Below, in pieces: positions 17,761 to 24,815 of a DNA stretch of 24,815 nt (within the stretch, counting starts at the first letter, position 1; each line of letters begins with the position of its first letter). Below the pieces are notes generated by a model. It did not search any database, had not been told where the DNA came from, and worked only from the letters and a program-made list of their open reading frames with translations. Made by a program: the position numbers and the translations under genes. Origin of the DNA: Clostridia bacterium (GTDB taxonomy: Bacteria > Bacillota_A > Clostridia > Lachnospirales > Cellulosilyticaceae); contig JARBTY010000022.1 of the NCBI GenBank assembly GCA_029239935.1, positions 1 to 24,815 of the forward strand, written 5' to 3'.

Positions 17761-18237
17761 ATGGAAGCATTAAGAAAAGGTATTGATAAATTTACAGAAT
17801 GGCTGGCTTTTGCAATTCTTGCTTTGATGACGGTTTTGGTGACATGGCAGGTTATTACAAGGTTTATATTAAAAAATCCAAGCACAATGACAGAAGCGCT
17901 TGCAAAGTATTTATTTTTATGGTTAGTACTCATTACAGCAGCTTATGTTATTGGAAAAAGAGAACATATGTCCATTGAATTTTTTGTAGGAAGATTTTCA
18001 AAAAAAACTCAAGTGATTTTAGGGATTATCAGTGAACTAGTTGTTTTAGGATTTGTAATCATTGTAGTGACTTATGGAGGTGGCTATATTGCAATGAATG
18101 CCATGTCTCAGATGGATTCAGCTTTACCAATTCCTGTGGGAGTCGTTTACCTCGCACTGCCGGTAAGCGGAGTATTATCTGTTTTCTATGCACTATGCAA
18201 TATAACTGATTTAATAAAAAAATATAAAACATTATAA
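17761..18237 (+). CDS. dctQ: TRAP transporter small membrane subunit (DctQ family)
   Basis: The 158-residue protein has four predicted membrane helices at about 13-37, 43-62, 81-105 and 120-150. It carries the DctQ hallmark GKREHMSIEFF (about 61-71) after the second helix. It forms the membrane complex with DctM and contacts the binding protein. An AAGGAGG site (17747-17753) lies 7 bp before the ATG, and dctM begins 11 bp after its stop, so the three genes form one operon. Confidence 0.93.
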   Translation: MEALRKGIDKFTEWLAFAILALMTVLVTWQVITRFILKNPSTMTEALAKYLFLWLVLITAAYVIGKREHMSIEFFVGRFSKKTQVILGIISELVVLGFVIIVVTYGGGYIAMNAMSQMDSALPIPVGVVYLALPVSGVLSVFYALCNITDLIKKYKTL

Positions 18238-18248
18238 AGGAGGTTTTT

Positions 18249-19556
18249 ATGAATACAGCATTAATCTGTGGACTGATTATGGTTGTTGCAATTGTTTTTT
18301 TGCTCTTAATCGGAACACCTATTAGCATTAGTATTGGTACTGGGGCAGCTCTTTCGATGGTTGTAGTACTTTCAGGTGGAAAAGCGGCACTGATGTCAGC
18401 ACAAAAAATATTTACGGGTATGAATTCCTTTACATTGCTGGCGATTCCCTTTTTCGTTTTAGCAGGAATTATTATGAATAACGGTGGTATTGCAAGACGA
18501 CTTGTTAATTTAGCATTGGTTCTAGTGGGAAGACTGCCAGGCTCCTTGGCACTAACCAATGTTGTTGCTAATATGTTGTTTGGTGCCATCTCAGGCAGTG
18601 GGTCGGCAGCTTGTGCAGCTATTGGTGGCATTATGGGCCCTATGGAAGAGGAAGAAGGTTACGACAAGGATTATGCGGCAGCTGTTAATATCGCATCAGC
18701 TCCAACTGGGATCTTGATTCCCCCAAGTAACACCCTTATTATTTTCTCTACTGTAGCAGGGGGGGTATCCATTACTTCTTTATTCCTTGGAGGTTATATA
18801 CCGGGTATTCTTTGGGGCGTTGGGGTAATGGTTGTAGCCTATATTATGGCTAAGAAAAGAGGATATAAGGGAAAACCCAAAGTGCCATTTAAAGTCATAT
18901 TAGAAACTATTTGGAAAGCGGTTCCGAGCTTGCTCTTGATAGTCATTGTTATTGGAGGAATCCTTGGAGGGATTTTTACACCAACTGAAGGGTCTGCCAT
19001 TGCAGTATGTTATGCATTGCTGTTATCTTTTCTTTATAAAACGATTAAGCTGTCAGATTTGCCAAAGATTTTTGTAGAATCAGCTAAGTTAACATCTATT
19101 ATTGTATTTTTAATTGGGTTATCTTCTATTATGTCGTGGATTTTAGCTTTTACAAAAATTCCAAATCTTATAGCTTCTGGCTTATTAAGTGTTTCAAGTA
19201 GCCCGATAATCATTCTTTTAATTATGAATGTTATCTTACTCATTCTGGGTACCTTTATGGATCCAACACCAGCTATCTTAATTTTCACACCAATCTTTTT
19301 GCCAATTGTAGAGAGTTTTGGGATGAATCCTGTACACTTTGGTATTATGATGACTTTTAACTTATGTATTGGATGTATTACACCGCCTGTTGGCGCAATC
19401 TTATTTACAGGTTGTAAGGTATCTAAGGTATCTATAGAAGAGGTTATCAAACCTTTGTTACCGTATTTCGCTGTTACAATAGGTGTTTTATTATTAGTTA
19501 CTTTCTATCCGCCTCTTTCTTTGGCTATTCCGGAAATGGCTGGATTATTAAAATAA
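18249..19556 (+). CDS. dctM: TRAP transporter large permease subunit (DctM family)
   Basis: This is the sodium-coupled transport channel of the TRAP system. The 435-residue, very hydrophobic protein has about a dozen membrane segments. Family motifs are visible: IGTPISISIGTGAA near the N-terminus, GAISGSGSAACAAIGGIMGP, the first-repeat signature PTGILIPPSNTLIIFS, and the second-repeat LCIGCITPPVGAILF. AAAGGAGG (18236-18243) precedes the ATG by 5 bp. It is the last gene before a terminator, giving a complete dctPQM set. Confidence 0.95.
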   Translation: MNTALICGLIMVVAIVFLLLIGTPISISIGTGAALSMVVVLSGGKAALMSAQKIFTGMNSFTLLAIPFFVLAGIIMNNGGIARRLVNLALVLVGRLPGSLALTNVVANMLFGAISGSGSAACAAIGGIMGPMEEEEGYDKDYAAAVNIASAPTGILIPPSNTLIIFSTVAGGVSITSLFLGGYIPGILWGVGVMVVAYIMAKKRGYKGKPKVPFKVILETIWKAVPSLLLIVIVIGGILGGIFTPTEGSAIAVCYALLLSFLYKTIKLSDLPKIFVESAKLTSIIVFLIGLSSIMSWILAFTKIPNLIASGLLSVSSSPIIILLIMNVILLILGTFMDPTPAILIFTPIFLPIVESFGMNPVHFGIMMTFNLCIGCITPPVGAILFTGCKVSKVSIEEVIKPLLPYFAVTIGVLLLVTFYPPLSLAIPEMAGLLK

Positions 19557-19566
19557 TACTGTAAAC

Positions 19567-19616
19567 AAGAACCTATCAATCCTTTGAGGTATTTGGATAA
19601 ATAGGTTCTTTTTTTT
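19567..19616 (+). terminator. Rho-independent terminator after dctM
   Basis: AAGAACCTAT (19567-19576) pairs with ATAGGTTCTT (19601-19610), and inner ATCC pairs with GGAT. A run of eight T residues spans 19609-19616. Confidence 0.9.
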
Positions 19617-19695
19617 GTGATTTTATTTGTATTTTATATCAAAACGGTTTAAAATATTACATATTCATACGTACAAGCTATTTGGAGGAAAAAAT

Positions 19696-20733
19696 GTGAG
19701 AAAAGGAATAGGTTTATTTTATCTAGTAATCTTTGCAATGATACTGTCGGGCTGTAGCAGCGAACAAATAAATGGAGAAAAAGAAACTGATAGGGCTGCA
19801 TATGGTACAAAGGGAGAAACGAAAATTGTATTCAAACTGGCGGAACTTCATGGGGGAGATTACCCTACCTCTTTAGCAAATAAAGAATTTGCAAGGATGG
19901 TTCGTGAAAGAACCAATGGCAGAATTCAGATTGAGGAGTATGCAGACGGTGCTTTAGGTGAAGAGATTGATGTGATAGAGCAGTTGCAGTATGGAACCAT
20001 TGGGTTTGCCAGAGTTTCCATTGCACCAATGGCGGAGTTTTCAGATAAGCTTAATGCCTTAATGATGCCTTATTTATATGAGGATGGCGTTCACATGTGG
20101 AAAGTGTTAAATAGTTCTTTAGGTGCTGAGATGCTGCAGTCTGTTTCAGCGGCAGGTATGGTAGGACTAGCTTGGTATGACAGTGGAGCCAGAAGCTTTT
20201 ATTTAAAACACAGGATAGATACTTTAGAAGAACTGGCACGGTTAAAGATACGGGTTCAAACGAGCAGCTTAATGTTTGCCATGGGCGAAACGTTAGGGGC
20301 TATTCCTAAGACTATTCCAGAAAGCCAAATCTATATGGCTGTTCAGAATGGAACCATTGATGGGGCTGAAAATAACATTTTGACCTATGAGAGTTTTGCT
20401 CAATATGAAGTCTGTAAGTATTTTATTTTGAATGAACATACGCGCATCCCAGATATTTTAGTAGGTTCAGAAACAGCTTTGCAAAATCTCGATAAAACAG
20501 ATATGGAGATTATAAAGGCTTGTGCAAAAGAGACCCAGGAGTATGAAAGAAAGCTATGGGAAGAGAGTGAAAGTGAGGCAAGAACTAATCTGGAGAAAAA
20601 AGGTGTGACTTTTGTGGAATTGTCTGAGGATGCAAAACAGGCATTTCGTGATGCCTGTGAGCCCTTATACCTTGAGTTTGCCTTAGGCTACGAAGATATC
20701 ATCGTAGCTATCCAAGAAATGGCAGATAAATAA
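19696..20733 (+). CDS. Second TRAP-type (DctP-like) binding lipoprotein, without its own permease
   Basis: I place the start at GTG 19696, 7 bp after GGAGG (19684-19688). This gives 345 residues beginning with a lipoprotein signal and lipobox LSGC (Cys20); the open frame extends further upstream but without a signal sequence or ribosome binding site. DctP features are present: VIEQLQYGTIGFARVS, Arg186 in LKIRVQTSS and DGAENN (222-227). It differs widely from the first DctP. No dctQ or dctM accompanies it. It may feed the neighbouring DctQM, bind a second ligand, or present ligand to the sensor kinase. I see no clear promoter, so read-through past the dctM terminator may contribute. Confidence 0.88.
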   Translation: MRKGIGLFYLVIFAMILSGCSSEQINGEKETDRAAYGTKGETKIVFKLAELHGGDYPTSLANKEFARMVRERTNGRIQIEEYADGALGEEIDVIEQLQYGTIGFARVSIAPMAEFSDKLNALMMPYLYEDGVHMWKVLNSSLGAEMLQSVSAAGMVGLAWYDSGARSFYLKHRIDTLEELARLKIRVQTSSLMFAMGETLGAIPKTIPESQIYMAVQNGTIDGAENNILTYESFAQYEVCKYFILNEHTRIPDILVGSETALQNLDKTDMEIIKACAKETQEYERKLWEESESEARTNLEKKGVTFVELSEDAKQAFRDACEPLYLEFALGYEDIIVAIQEMADK

Positions 20734-20753
20734 AAGGGATAATGAGCTATTTA

Positions 20754-20783
20754 TAGTCAAATTCATTCAGTATATGGTATAAT
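20754..20783 (+). promoter_or_regulatory. Extended -10 promoter before the 97-residue gene
   Basis: TATAAT at 20778-20783 with TGG before it and TAGTCA (20754-20759) 18 bp upstream. The elements are the same as in the ppdK promoter, with slightly different spacing. Confidence 0.65.
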
Positions 20784-20837
20784 ATAGAAAATTAAAGTTA
20801 ATATTATAAAAAAGAGAAAATAAGGACTGTTAAGACT

Positions 20838-21131
20838 ATGAAGATATCAAAATATGTGAGGATTGAATCCAATGCCAGATTTAATAAGCTCGCAAGAGCA
20901 CGGCTCAAAATGCAAAATAAGTGCAGGGGTCATTTGTATTTAGTTTGTACTTCTTATAGTCCACACCTGTTGTTTGAAATTATTAGAAGCCAAGATGTCA
21001 CAGCGCGGCATAGAGACTGCTATCTTGTTGCAGTAACCGGTTCAAAGCAGGGTGCCATTTTCTATGTGAGAGATTTGATTAATGAGCTTTATAATTTAAG
21101 AACAATAAGTTATGAGATGATTAAGACGTAA
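20838..21131 (+). CDS. Unrecognised 97-residue basic protein
   Basis: I do not recognise this family. The N-terminal half is basic (NARFNKLARARLKMQNKCRG), with three Cys residues overall (positions 29, 37 and 61). The C-terminal half looks like a mixed alpha/beta fold with the stretch VAVTGSKQGAIFYV. There is no signal peptide or membrane segment. AAGGA (20822-20826) lies 11 bp before the ATG, a somewhat long spacing. It has its own promoter and is followed after 15 bp by the DUF2953 gene, so it is probably co-transcribed with the sporulation pair DUF2953-ytfJ. A link to sporulation is only inferred from position. Confidence 0.65.
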   Translation: MKISKYVRIESNARFNKLARARLKMQNKCRGHLYLVCTSYSPHLLFEIIRSQDVTARHRDCYLVAVTGSKQGAIFYVRDLINELYNLRTISYEMIKT

Positions 21132-21146
21132 TAAATGAGGTGTATA

Positions 21147-21902
21147 ATGAGTATTTTATGGCTAATAATAAAGGTAATCCTATGGATTATAGTGAGTGTC
21201 GTTTTATTGGTGTTAATTAGTCTAATAGTTATACTCATTGCCCCCATAAAATATGACTGTCTGTATGAAAAATATGATAAGGATTATGGCTATCTTAAAA
21301 TAAATCTTATGAGTATACTGAAGGCAGTTTTTATACTAAGAGATGGTGTTGTAAGCAGTAAGATCAGTGTATTAGGCTGGGTTATTTATCAAAATCAAGA
21401 AGAAAATGTTCAAGAACTTATCCAGAGGGGGACAGAGCAGGCTGCAGATAGTACTGAAAAGGTTTCCAAAAAGATAGTCAGGGAGGAAGCTCCTCAGAGA
21501 GAGCCCAAAAAATCTAAAATCGCTAGGTGGCTGCCGGCTAAAAATTTACTTTTTGATCCAAGATTTAAAGTTTTTTCAAAAAACGTATTTCATACACTCC
21601 AAGAAATTGTAAGATGGATAAAGCCGCACACCTTCCATTTTAACCTTATTATTGGAAAGGATGACCCGGGAGATACAGGGCAGCTTGTTGCAGAAATGAC
21701 ACTGCTCTACCCATGGTATTGTAGATACGGCAATATTGAAGGGAATTACGAAGAGCAGGGGATATGGGGGGATGTTTTTGCCAAGGGAAAATGTAAGCTT
21801 ATCACTTTATTAAAAATTATTGTGATTTTTATACTTAATGAAGAGACAAGAAAGTATATTCTTTTATTATTAAAAACGAGGAAGGAACATGAGAATGGAT
21901 GA
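21147..21902 (+). CDS. DUF2953 membrane-anchored protein (YtfI-like)
   Basis: The protein (251 residues from ATG 21147) has one N-terminal membrane helix (about 4-30) and then a soluble domain. A charged linker near 90-130 precedes the typical DUF2953 portion with FHFNLIIGKDDPGDTGQL and LYPWYCRYGNIEG. Function is unknown. In Bacillus subtilis the similar gene ytfI stands directly before ytfJ, as here. I chose 21147 over the in-frame ATG at 21135 because TGAGGTG (21136-21142) acts as ribosome binding site only for the later start. It overlaps ytfJ by 14 bp, so the two are coupled. Confidence 0.82.
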   Translation: MSILWLIIKVILWIIVSVVLLVLISLIVILIAPIKYDCLYEKYDKDYGYLKINLMSILKAVFILRDGVVSSKISVLGWVIYQNQEENVQELIQRGTEQAADSTEKVSKKIVREEAPQREPKKSKIARWLPAKNLLFDPRFKVFSKNVFHTLQEIVRWIKPHTFHFNLIIGKDDPGDTGQLVAEMTLLYPWYCRYGNIEGNYEEQGIWGDVFAKGKCKLITLLKIIVIFILNEETRKYILLLLKTRKEHENG

Positions 21903-22350
21903 TAAAATCAATCAAAGTTTTGATTCATTAATTAGTAAACTAGAGGCGTTTATAACAACAAAAACAGTAGTTGGAGAGCCTATTCACATTGATAATACTA
22001 TTTTAGTACCGTTAGTGGACGTGAGTTTTGGAGTGGCTGCCGCAGGTTCAGCAAGTACAAAATTTACTGAGAGAAACAAAGAAAAAGAAAGACGGGTAGA
22101 TGGTGGATCGGATGCTGGCGCGGGTGGATTGGGAGCAAAAATCACACCAAGTGCAATGTTAGTCATCCAAAATGGAACCACTCAGCTTATTAATATTAAA
22201 GGGCAGGACAGTCTGACCAAGCTTATTGATATGATTCCTGGACTTCTTTCAAAAGTGCCTGACTTAATGGCCAAATTTACAGGAGAACAAGCCCCTGTAA
22301 AAGAGGAAGAGCACAAAGGGACCAGTGCATACCACAAGATGAAAGAATAG
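21889..22350 (+). CDS. ytfJ: GerW/YtfJ family sporulation protein
   Basis: YtfJ (GerW) is a spore protein of Bacillus and Clostridia. The 153-residue sequence has the family layout: an N-terminal helix, TVVGEPIHIDNTILVPLVDV (about 26-45), VSFGVAAAG, a glycine-rich loop (GGSDAGAGGLGAKITP), the strand AMLVIQNG, and a C-terminal helical tail ending in a charged segment. The presence of DUF2953-ytfJ suggests that the organism forms spores. ATG 21889 and ATG 21895 are both possible: GAGGAAGGA at 21879-21887 serves either. It ends just before a strong stem-loop. Confidence 0.92.
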   Translation: MRMDDKINQSFDSLISKLEAFITTKTVVGEPIHIDNTILVPLVDVSFGVAAAGSASTKFTERNKEKERRVDGGSDAGAGGLGAKITPSAMLVIQNGTTQLINIKGQDSLTKLIDMIPGLLSKVPDLMAKFTGEQAPVKEEEHKGTSAYHKMKE

Positions 22351-22353
22351 TTT

Positions 22354-22405
22354 TATAAAAAGTGACAGCTTAGGTCTTTATAGACCTAAGCTGTCACTTT
22401 TTATA
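22354..22405. terminator. Bidirectional terminator between ytfJ and the minus-strand genes
   Basis: A 23-bp perfect stem (22354-22376 with 22383-22405) around a TTTATA loop. The arms carry A-runs and T-runs on both strands (AAAAAGTGACAG...CTGTCACTTTTT), so it can stop transcripts from both the + strand ytfJ and the - strand gene ending at 22444. Confidence 0.9.
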
Positions 22406-22443
22406 GTTTGACTTGCTATTTGAAACGACATAAGAGCTGATCA

Positions 22444-22635
22444 TTACCGGCTATCATATTTCTCCATAAGTTCTTTTAACTTTTGAGCTTGAAAACCTGA
22501 TTCTTCAGCAAAATTTTTGAATACACCAGCAACCTCAGAGTCATCGATTTGTTTGGAAAATGTCTCGTAGTCCCGTACATTTTCCTGAGCATCTAAGAGT
22601 TTTTTCATAATGGTATCCCTAGTATTTAAGTGCAT
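22444..22635 (-). CDS. Small ferritin-like (rubrerythrin-type) helical protein
   Basis: The 63-residue protein appears to be two helices resembling half of a ferritin-like bundle: a first helix about 5-28 (TRDTIMKKLLDAQENVRDYE), the turn IDDSEVAGVF, then a second helix (NFAEESGFQAQKLKELMEKY, about 41-60). Similar short proteins occur in many Clostridia and are usually labelled rubrerythrin family. The Glu-Glu-x-x-His metal motif is not intact: the His position is Gln (EESGFQ), so metal binding is doubtful. GGAGG lies 8 bp before the ATG on this strand. It begins 54 bp after ychF and no terminator lies between them, so it is probably the second gene of that unit. Confidence 0.75.
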   Translation of the reverse strand: MHLNTRDTIMKKLLDAQENVRDYETFSKQIDDSEVAGVFKNFAEESGFQAQKLKELMEKYDSR

Positions 22636-22689
22636 AATTAAAACCTCCTTTTTATTTTTCTCTATTATTTTTGTTTAGAGAAGCAGGTT

Positions 22690-23784
22690 TTATACATTAA
22701 ATCTAAAGAGTATAATATCGCCGTCTTTTACAATGTATTCTTTGCCTTCTAAGCGAACCAACCCTTTTTCTTTGGCAGCAGTATAAGATCCAGTATTTAC
22801 CAAGTCGTTAAAATTCACAATCTCTGCACGGATAAAGCCTCTTTCAAAATCACTATGGATTTTGCCAGCAGCACCTGGAGCTTTTGTACCGTTTGTAATC
22901 GTCCAAGCACGGACTTCTTGAGGGCCGGCAGTTAAATAGCTGATAAGTCCAAGTAGCTTATAGCTAGCGGCAATAAGTCTGTCGAAACCGGTGGAGGTAA
23001 TACCGAGATCTTGAAGAAAAATCTCTTTCTCGTCATCAGGTAAATCCGAAAGCTCTTGTTCTATTTGAGCACAAATAACAAATGTTTCAGAGCCTTCCAG
23101 TTGAGAGAAATCACGGACTGTTTTAACATAATCATTTTCAATTTGTCCTATCAAGTCTTCTTCTGATATATTGGCAGCATATAAAACAGGTTTAGCTGTA
23201 ATAAGCCCTAAAGATTTAATAAACTCATCTGTATCCTCGGATTCACCTAAAAGTGTTCTGGCAGCTTTGCCATTTTCTAAAGCGTCATAGATGAGCTGAA
23301 GTATTTTTAATTCTTCAGCTATAACCTTATCCGTTTTAGCGGTTTTAATTGATTTTGAAATTCTTCTTTCAAGAACGTCCATATCTGCAAAAGCAAGTTC
23401 AAGATTAATGGTTTCTATATCACGAAGAGGATCAACTGTTTTATCAACATGGACAATGTTGTCATTCTCAAAACATCTTACGACCTGAACAATAGCATCT
23501 ACTTCTCTTATATGAGATAAGAATTGATTCCCGAGTCCTTCACCTTTACTGGCACCTTTAATTAAACCTGCAATATCTACAAACTCTACTATAGCAGGAA
23601 CAACTTTTTTTGAATGATACATTTCTACTAATACGTCCAATCTTTCATCAGGTACGGCTACTACCCCGACATTTGGTTCAATCGTACAAAAGGGATAGTT
23701 AGCTGATTCGGCCCCTGCTTTTGTCAATGCATTAAATAAAGTACTTTTTCCTACGTTAGGAAGTCCAACAATTCCTAATTTCAT
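22690..23784 (-). CDS. ychF: YchF/OLA1-type ribosome-binding ATPase
   Basis: YchF belongs to the Obg-like P-loop family; it hydrolyses ATP and associates with ribosomes. Motifs are G1 GLPNVGKST (7-15), G3 DIAGL (70-74) and, in place of the GTP-specific NKxD, NISE (205-208), which explains the ATP preference. The C-terminal TGS domain is visible from YLTAGPQEVRAWTI to the end. I chose the ATG at 23784, giving 364 residues starting MKLGIVGLPNVG as in the family. The upstream in-frame ATG at 23793 abuts the ribosome binding site AGGAAGG (23794-23800) with no spacing, whereas the chosen one is 9 bp away. Confidence 0.95.
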   Translation of the reverse strand: MKLGIVGLPNVGKSTLFNALTKAGAESANYPFCTIEPNVGVVAVPDERLDVLVEMYHSKKVVPAIVEFVDIAGLIKGASKGEGLGNQFLSHIREVDAIVQVVRCFENDNIVHVDKTVDPLRDIETINLELAFADMDVLERRISKSIKTAKTDKVIAEELKILQLIYDALENGKAARTLLGESEDTDEFIKSLGLITAKPVLYAANISEEDLIGQIENDYVKTVRDFSQLEGSETFVICAQIEQELSDLPDDEKEIFLQDLGITSTGFDRLIAASYKLLGLISYLTAGPQEVRAWTITNGTKAPGAAGKIHSDFERGFIRAEIVNFNDLVNTGSYTAAKEKGLVRLEGKEYIVKDGDIILFRFNV

Positions 23785-23847
23785 ATATTTCATCCTTCCT
23801 TAGCACTCATAAACAATCGTTTGCCGATGAGTATAAATAATCACATA

Positions 23848-23917
23848 TTATATATTATCGCATAATAAATAAAACTGCAATAAAATGCAGTTTTATTTAT
23901 TATGCGATAATATATAA
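23848..23917 (-). terminator. 32-bp perfect inverted repeat at the end of the 55-residue gene
   Basis: Arms 23848-23879 and 23886-23917 are perfect reverse complements around a 6-bp ATAAAA loop. The minus-strand small gene ends inside it (stop at 23893-23895). The inner part, AAAACTGCA/TGCAGTTTT followed on the minus strand by ATTTATTAT, could act as a terminator. A possible TATAAT for ychF (minus strand, 23847-23852) sits at its outer edge, with no good -35. Confidence 0.7.
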
Positions 23918-24060
23918 CCTATTGCAATACCAAAAAACCATATGAGAAGGCCGATGCAGGAAAGCCAGCACATGTGAGCCTCAGATGCAGTTAACAGAGA
24001 CTCGGGAGATGAGTCTTTATTTCGTGAGACAACACGATAATGTCGTAATTTAGATGTCAT
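23893..24060 (-). CDS. Small single-span membrane protein, 55 residues
   Basis: The reading frame starts at ATG 24060 on the minus strand, 6 bp after AAAGGAGC (24067-24074), and ends with TAA at 23893-23895. It encodes a basic N-terminus (MTSKLRHYRVVSRNK), a polar segment with SSPESLLTASEAH, then a hydrophobic helix of about 20 residues (CWLSCIGLLIWFFGIAIGYI, about 31-50), and ends LSHNK. The likely topology is N-in with one membrane span. I know no family for it. The good ribosome binding site, clear membrane helix and stop inside a stem-loop argue that it is a real gene. It lies between ychF (same strand) and lgt (divergent). Confidence 0.65.
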   Translation of the reverse strand: MTSKLRHYRVVSRNKDSSPESLLTASEAHMCWLSCIGLLIWFFGIAIGYILSHNK

Positions 24061-24154
24061 GTCAATGCTCCTTTATATTTTAATAAAAGTCTTTAATAGT
24101 ATAAATAAATTTCAAAAGTTTTATACGCTTTATTATACAGAGGGAATATATACA

Positions 24155-24183
24155 TTTACATCATCTTATAAATGCAATATAAT
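24155..24183 (+). promoter_or_regulatory. Promoter of lgt
   Basis: TTTACA (24155-24160), a 17-bp spacer, then TATAAT (24178-24183). Transcription would begin close to the ribosome binding site, giving a very short leader. Confidence 0.8.
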
Positions 24184-24207
24184 ATTAAAATAAAAAGGAG
24201 GTACTTT

Positions 24208-24815
24208 ATGCCAAATATATATTTTCCCTATTTAAATCTTCAGTTTAATATAAATTCCATTGCTTTTCAGGTATTTGGGACGCCCATTTATTGGTATGGG
24301 ATCATACTTACAACAGGTATTATATTAGGAACCGTACTTGCGAGTTATATTGCAAAAAAGGAAGGTTTAGACTCAGAGCTTATTATTGATTTTATTTTAT
24401 ATGATATTATCTTTGCTCTTATTGGGGCAAGAGCTTATTATGTCGTCTTTAATTTTAGTCATTACAAAGATAATTTACTAGATATCTTTAATATTAGGGA
24501 AGGAGGTATTGCTATATATGGTGCGATTATTGTTTCAGTGATTGTTGCCGTGCTTTATACAAAGAAAAAGAATGTTAGCTTTTGGAAATTTGCAGATATA
24601 GCAGCCTATGGACTGATGATAGGACAGGCTATTGGCAGATACGGCAACTTTGTTAATAAAGAAGCTTTTGGAGATTATACGAATAGTTTTTTTGCCATGA
24701 GAATTTTGAAAAGTGAAGCTAAATTACCAGTATCTGAAAATATCTTAAACCATATACAAACAGCTTTTGGCGAACAATACATTCAAGTTCATCCTACGTT
24801 CTTTTATGAATCCAG
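24208..24815 (+). CDS. lgt: Prolipoprotein diacylglyceryl transferase (partial, 3' end outside window)
   Basis: Lgt is a membrane enzyme that transfers a diacylglyceryl group from phosphatidylglycerol to the lipobox Cys of prelipoproteins; the two DctP proteins here would be substrates. The visible 202 residues include FGTPIYWYGIILTTGIILG (first membrane helix), LIGARAYYVVF, EGGIAIYGA, the diagnostic GRYGNFVNKEAFG and HPTFFYES at the window edge. A Tyr (AIYGA) stands where E. coli Lgt has His103; I recall this as common in Firmicutes. AAAGGAGG (24195-24202) precedes the ATG by 5 bp. The remaining third of the protein is missing because the window ends. Confidence 0.95.
   Translation, partial: MPNIYFPYLNLQFNINSIAFQVFGTPIYWYGIILTTGIILGTVLASYIAKKEGLDSELIIDFILYDIIFALIGARAYYVVFNFSHYKDNLLDIFNIREGGIAIYGAIIVSVIVAVLYTKKKNVSFWKFADIAAYGLMIGQAIGRYGNFVNKEAFGDYTNSFFAMRILKSEAKLPVSENILNHIQTAFGEQYIQVHPTFFYES

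Noticed and set aside
18059..18631. 190-residue minus-strand open frame across dctQ and dctM
   Set aside because: It is the complement of two well-defined TRAP membrane subunit genes; its composition mirrors their hydrophobic codons.
19627..19695. N-terminal extension of the second DctP-like protein (upstream ATG at 19627)
   Set aside because: The extension would bury the lipoprotein signal behind 23 residues, and the only good ribosome binding site (19684-19688) serves the GTG at 19696.
1..24815. Search for CRISPR arrays, tRNA genes, insertion sequences or phage genes
   Set aside because: No regularly spaced repeats, tRNA-like folds, transposase motifs or terminal repeats were noticed on either strand by eye.

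Overview
The window is low-GC DNA with strong GGAGG-type ribosome binding sites, a glycine T-box leader, single-chain GlyRS, pyruvate phosphate dikinase, a rpoD/dnaG operon and a YtfJ-type sporulation gene. Together these point to a spore-forming member of the Clostridia (Bacillota). A Lachnospirales-like lineage is my guess from gene order, not something the sequence proves. Almost all genes lie on the + strand, and the region looks chromosomal: I see no insertion sequence, phage gene, tRNA or CRISPR array.

Layout. 1-8815 is a housekeeping block: the tail of an unknown gene, a glycine T-box controlling glyS, ppdK with its own promoter and terminator, then dgt-dnaG-rpoD closed by a terminator overlapping the rpoD stop. 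8864-12311 holds trmK, a Nif3-family gene overlapping it by 13 bp, and a TGS-containing nucleoside kinase. The RNase P RNA gene follows at about 12352-12706 with its own promoter and terminator.

12832-20733 is a transport and sensing island. One operon carries a 190-residue protein that reads as a catalytically dead LytS/YesM-type histidine kinase core, an intact YesM-like sensor kinase, and a YesN-like response regulator with an AraC output domain. After an 18-bp terminator stem come a complete tripartite TRAP transporter (dctP, dctQ, dctM), another terminator, and a second TRAP binding lipoprotein without membrane partners. The likely logic is that the two-component system controls uptake of an organic acid, with the pseudokinase and the extra binding protein as possible modulators. 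The substrate cannot be told from sequence.

20754-22350 encodes an unrecognised 97-residue protein, a DUF2953 membrane protein and the spore protein YtfJ/GerW. A 23-bp stem separates them from minus-strand genes: a 63-residue ferritin-like helical protein, ychF, and a 55-residue single-span membrane protein whose last codons lie inside a 32-bp perfect inverted repeat. The window ends inside lgt, which has a good promoter of its own.

The most interesting item is the pseudo-histidine-kinase next to its apparent intact paralogue. Next are the orphan TRAP binding protein, the candidate regulator sites before dctP, and the small gene ending in the 32-bp inverted repeat.
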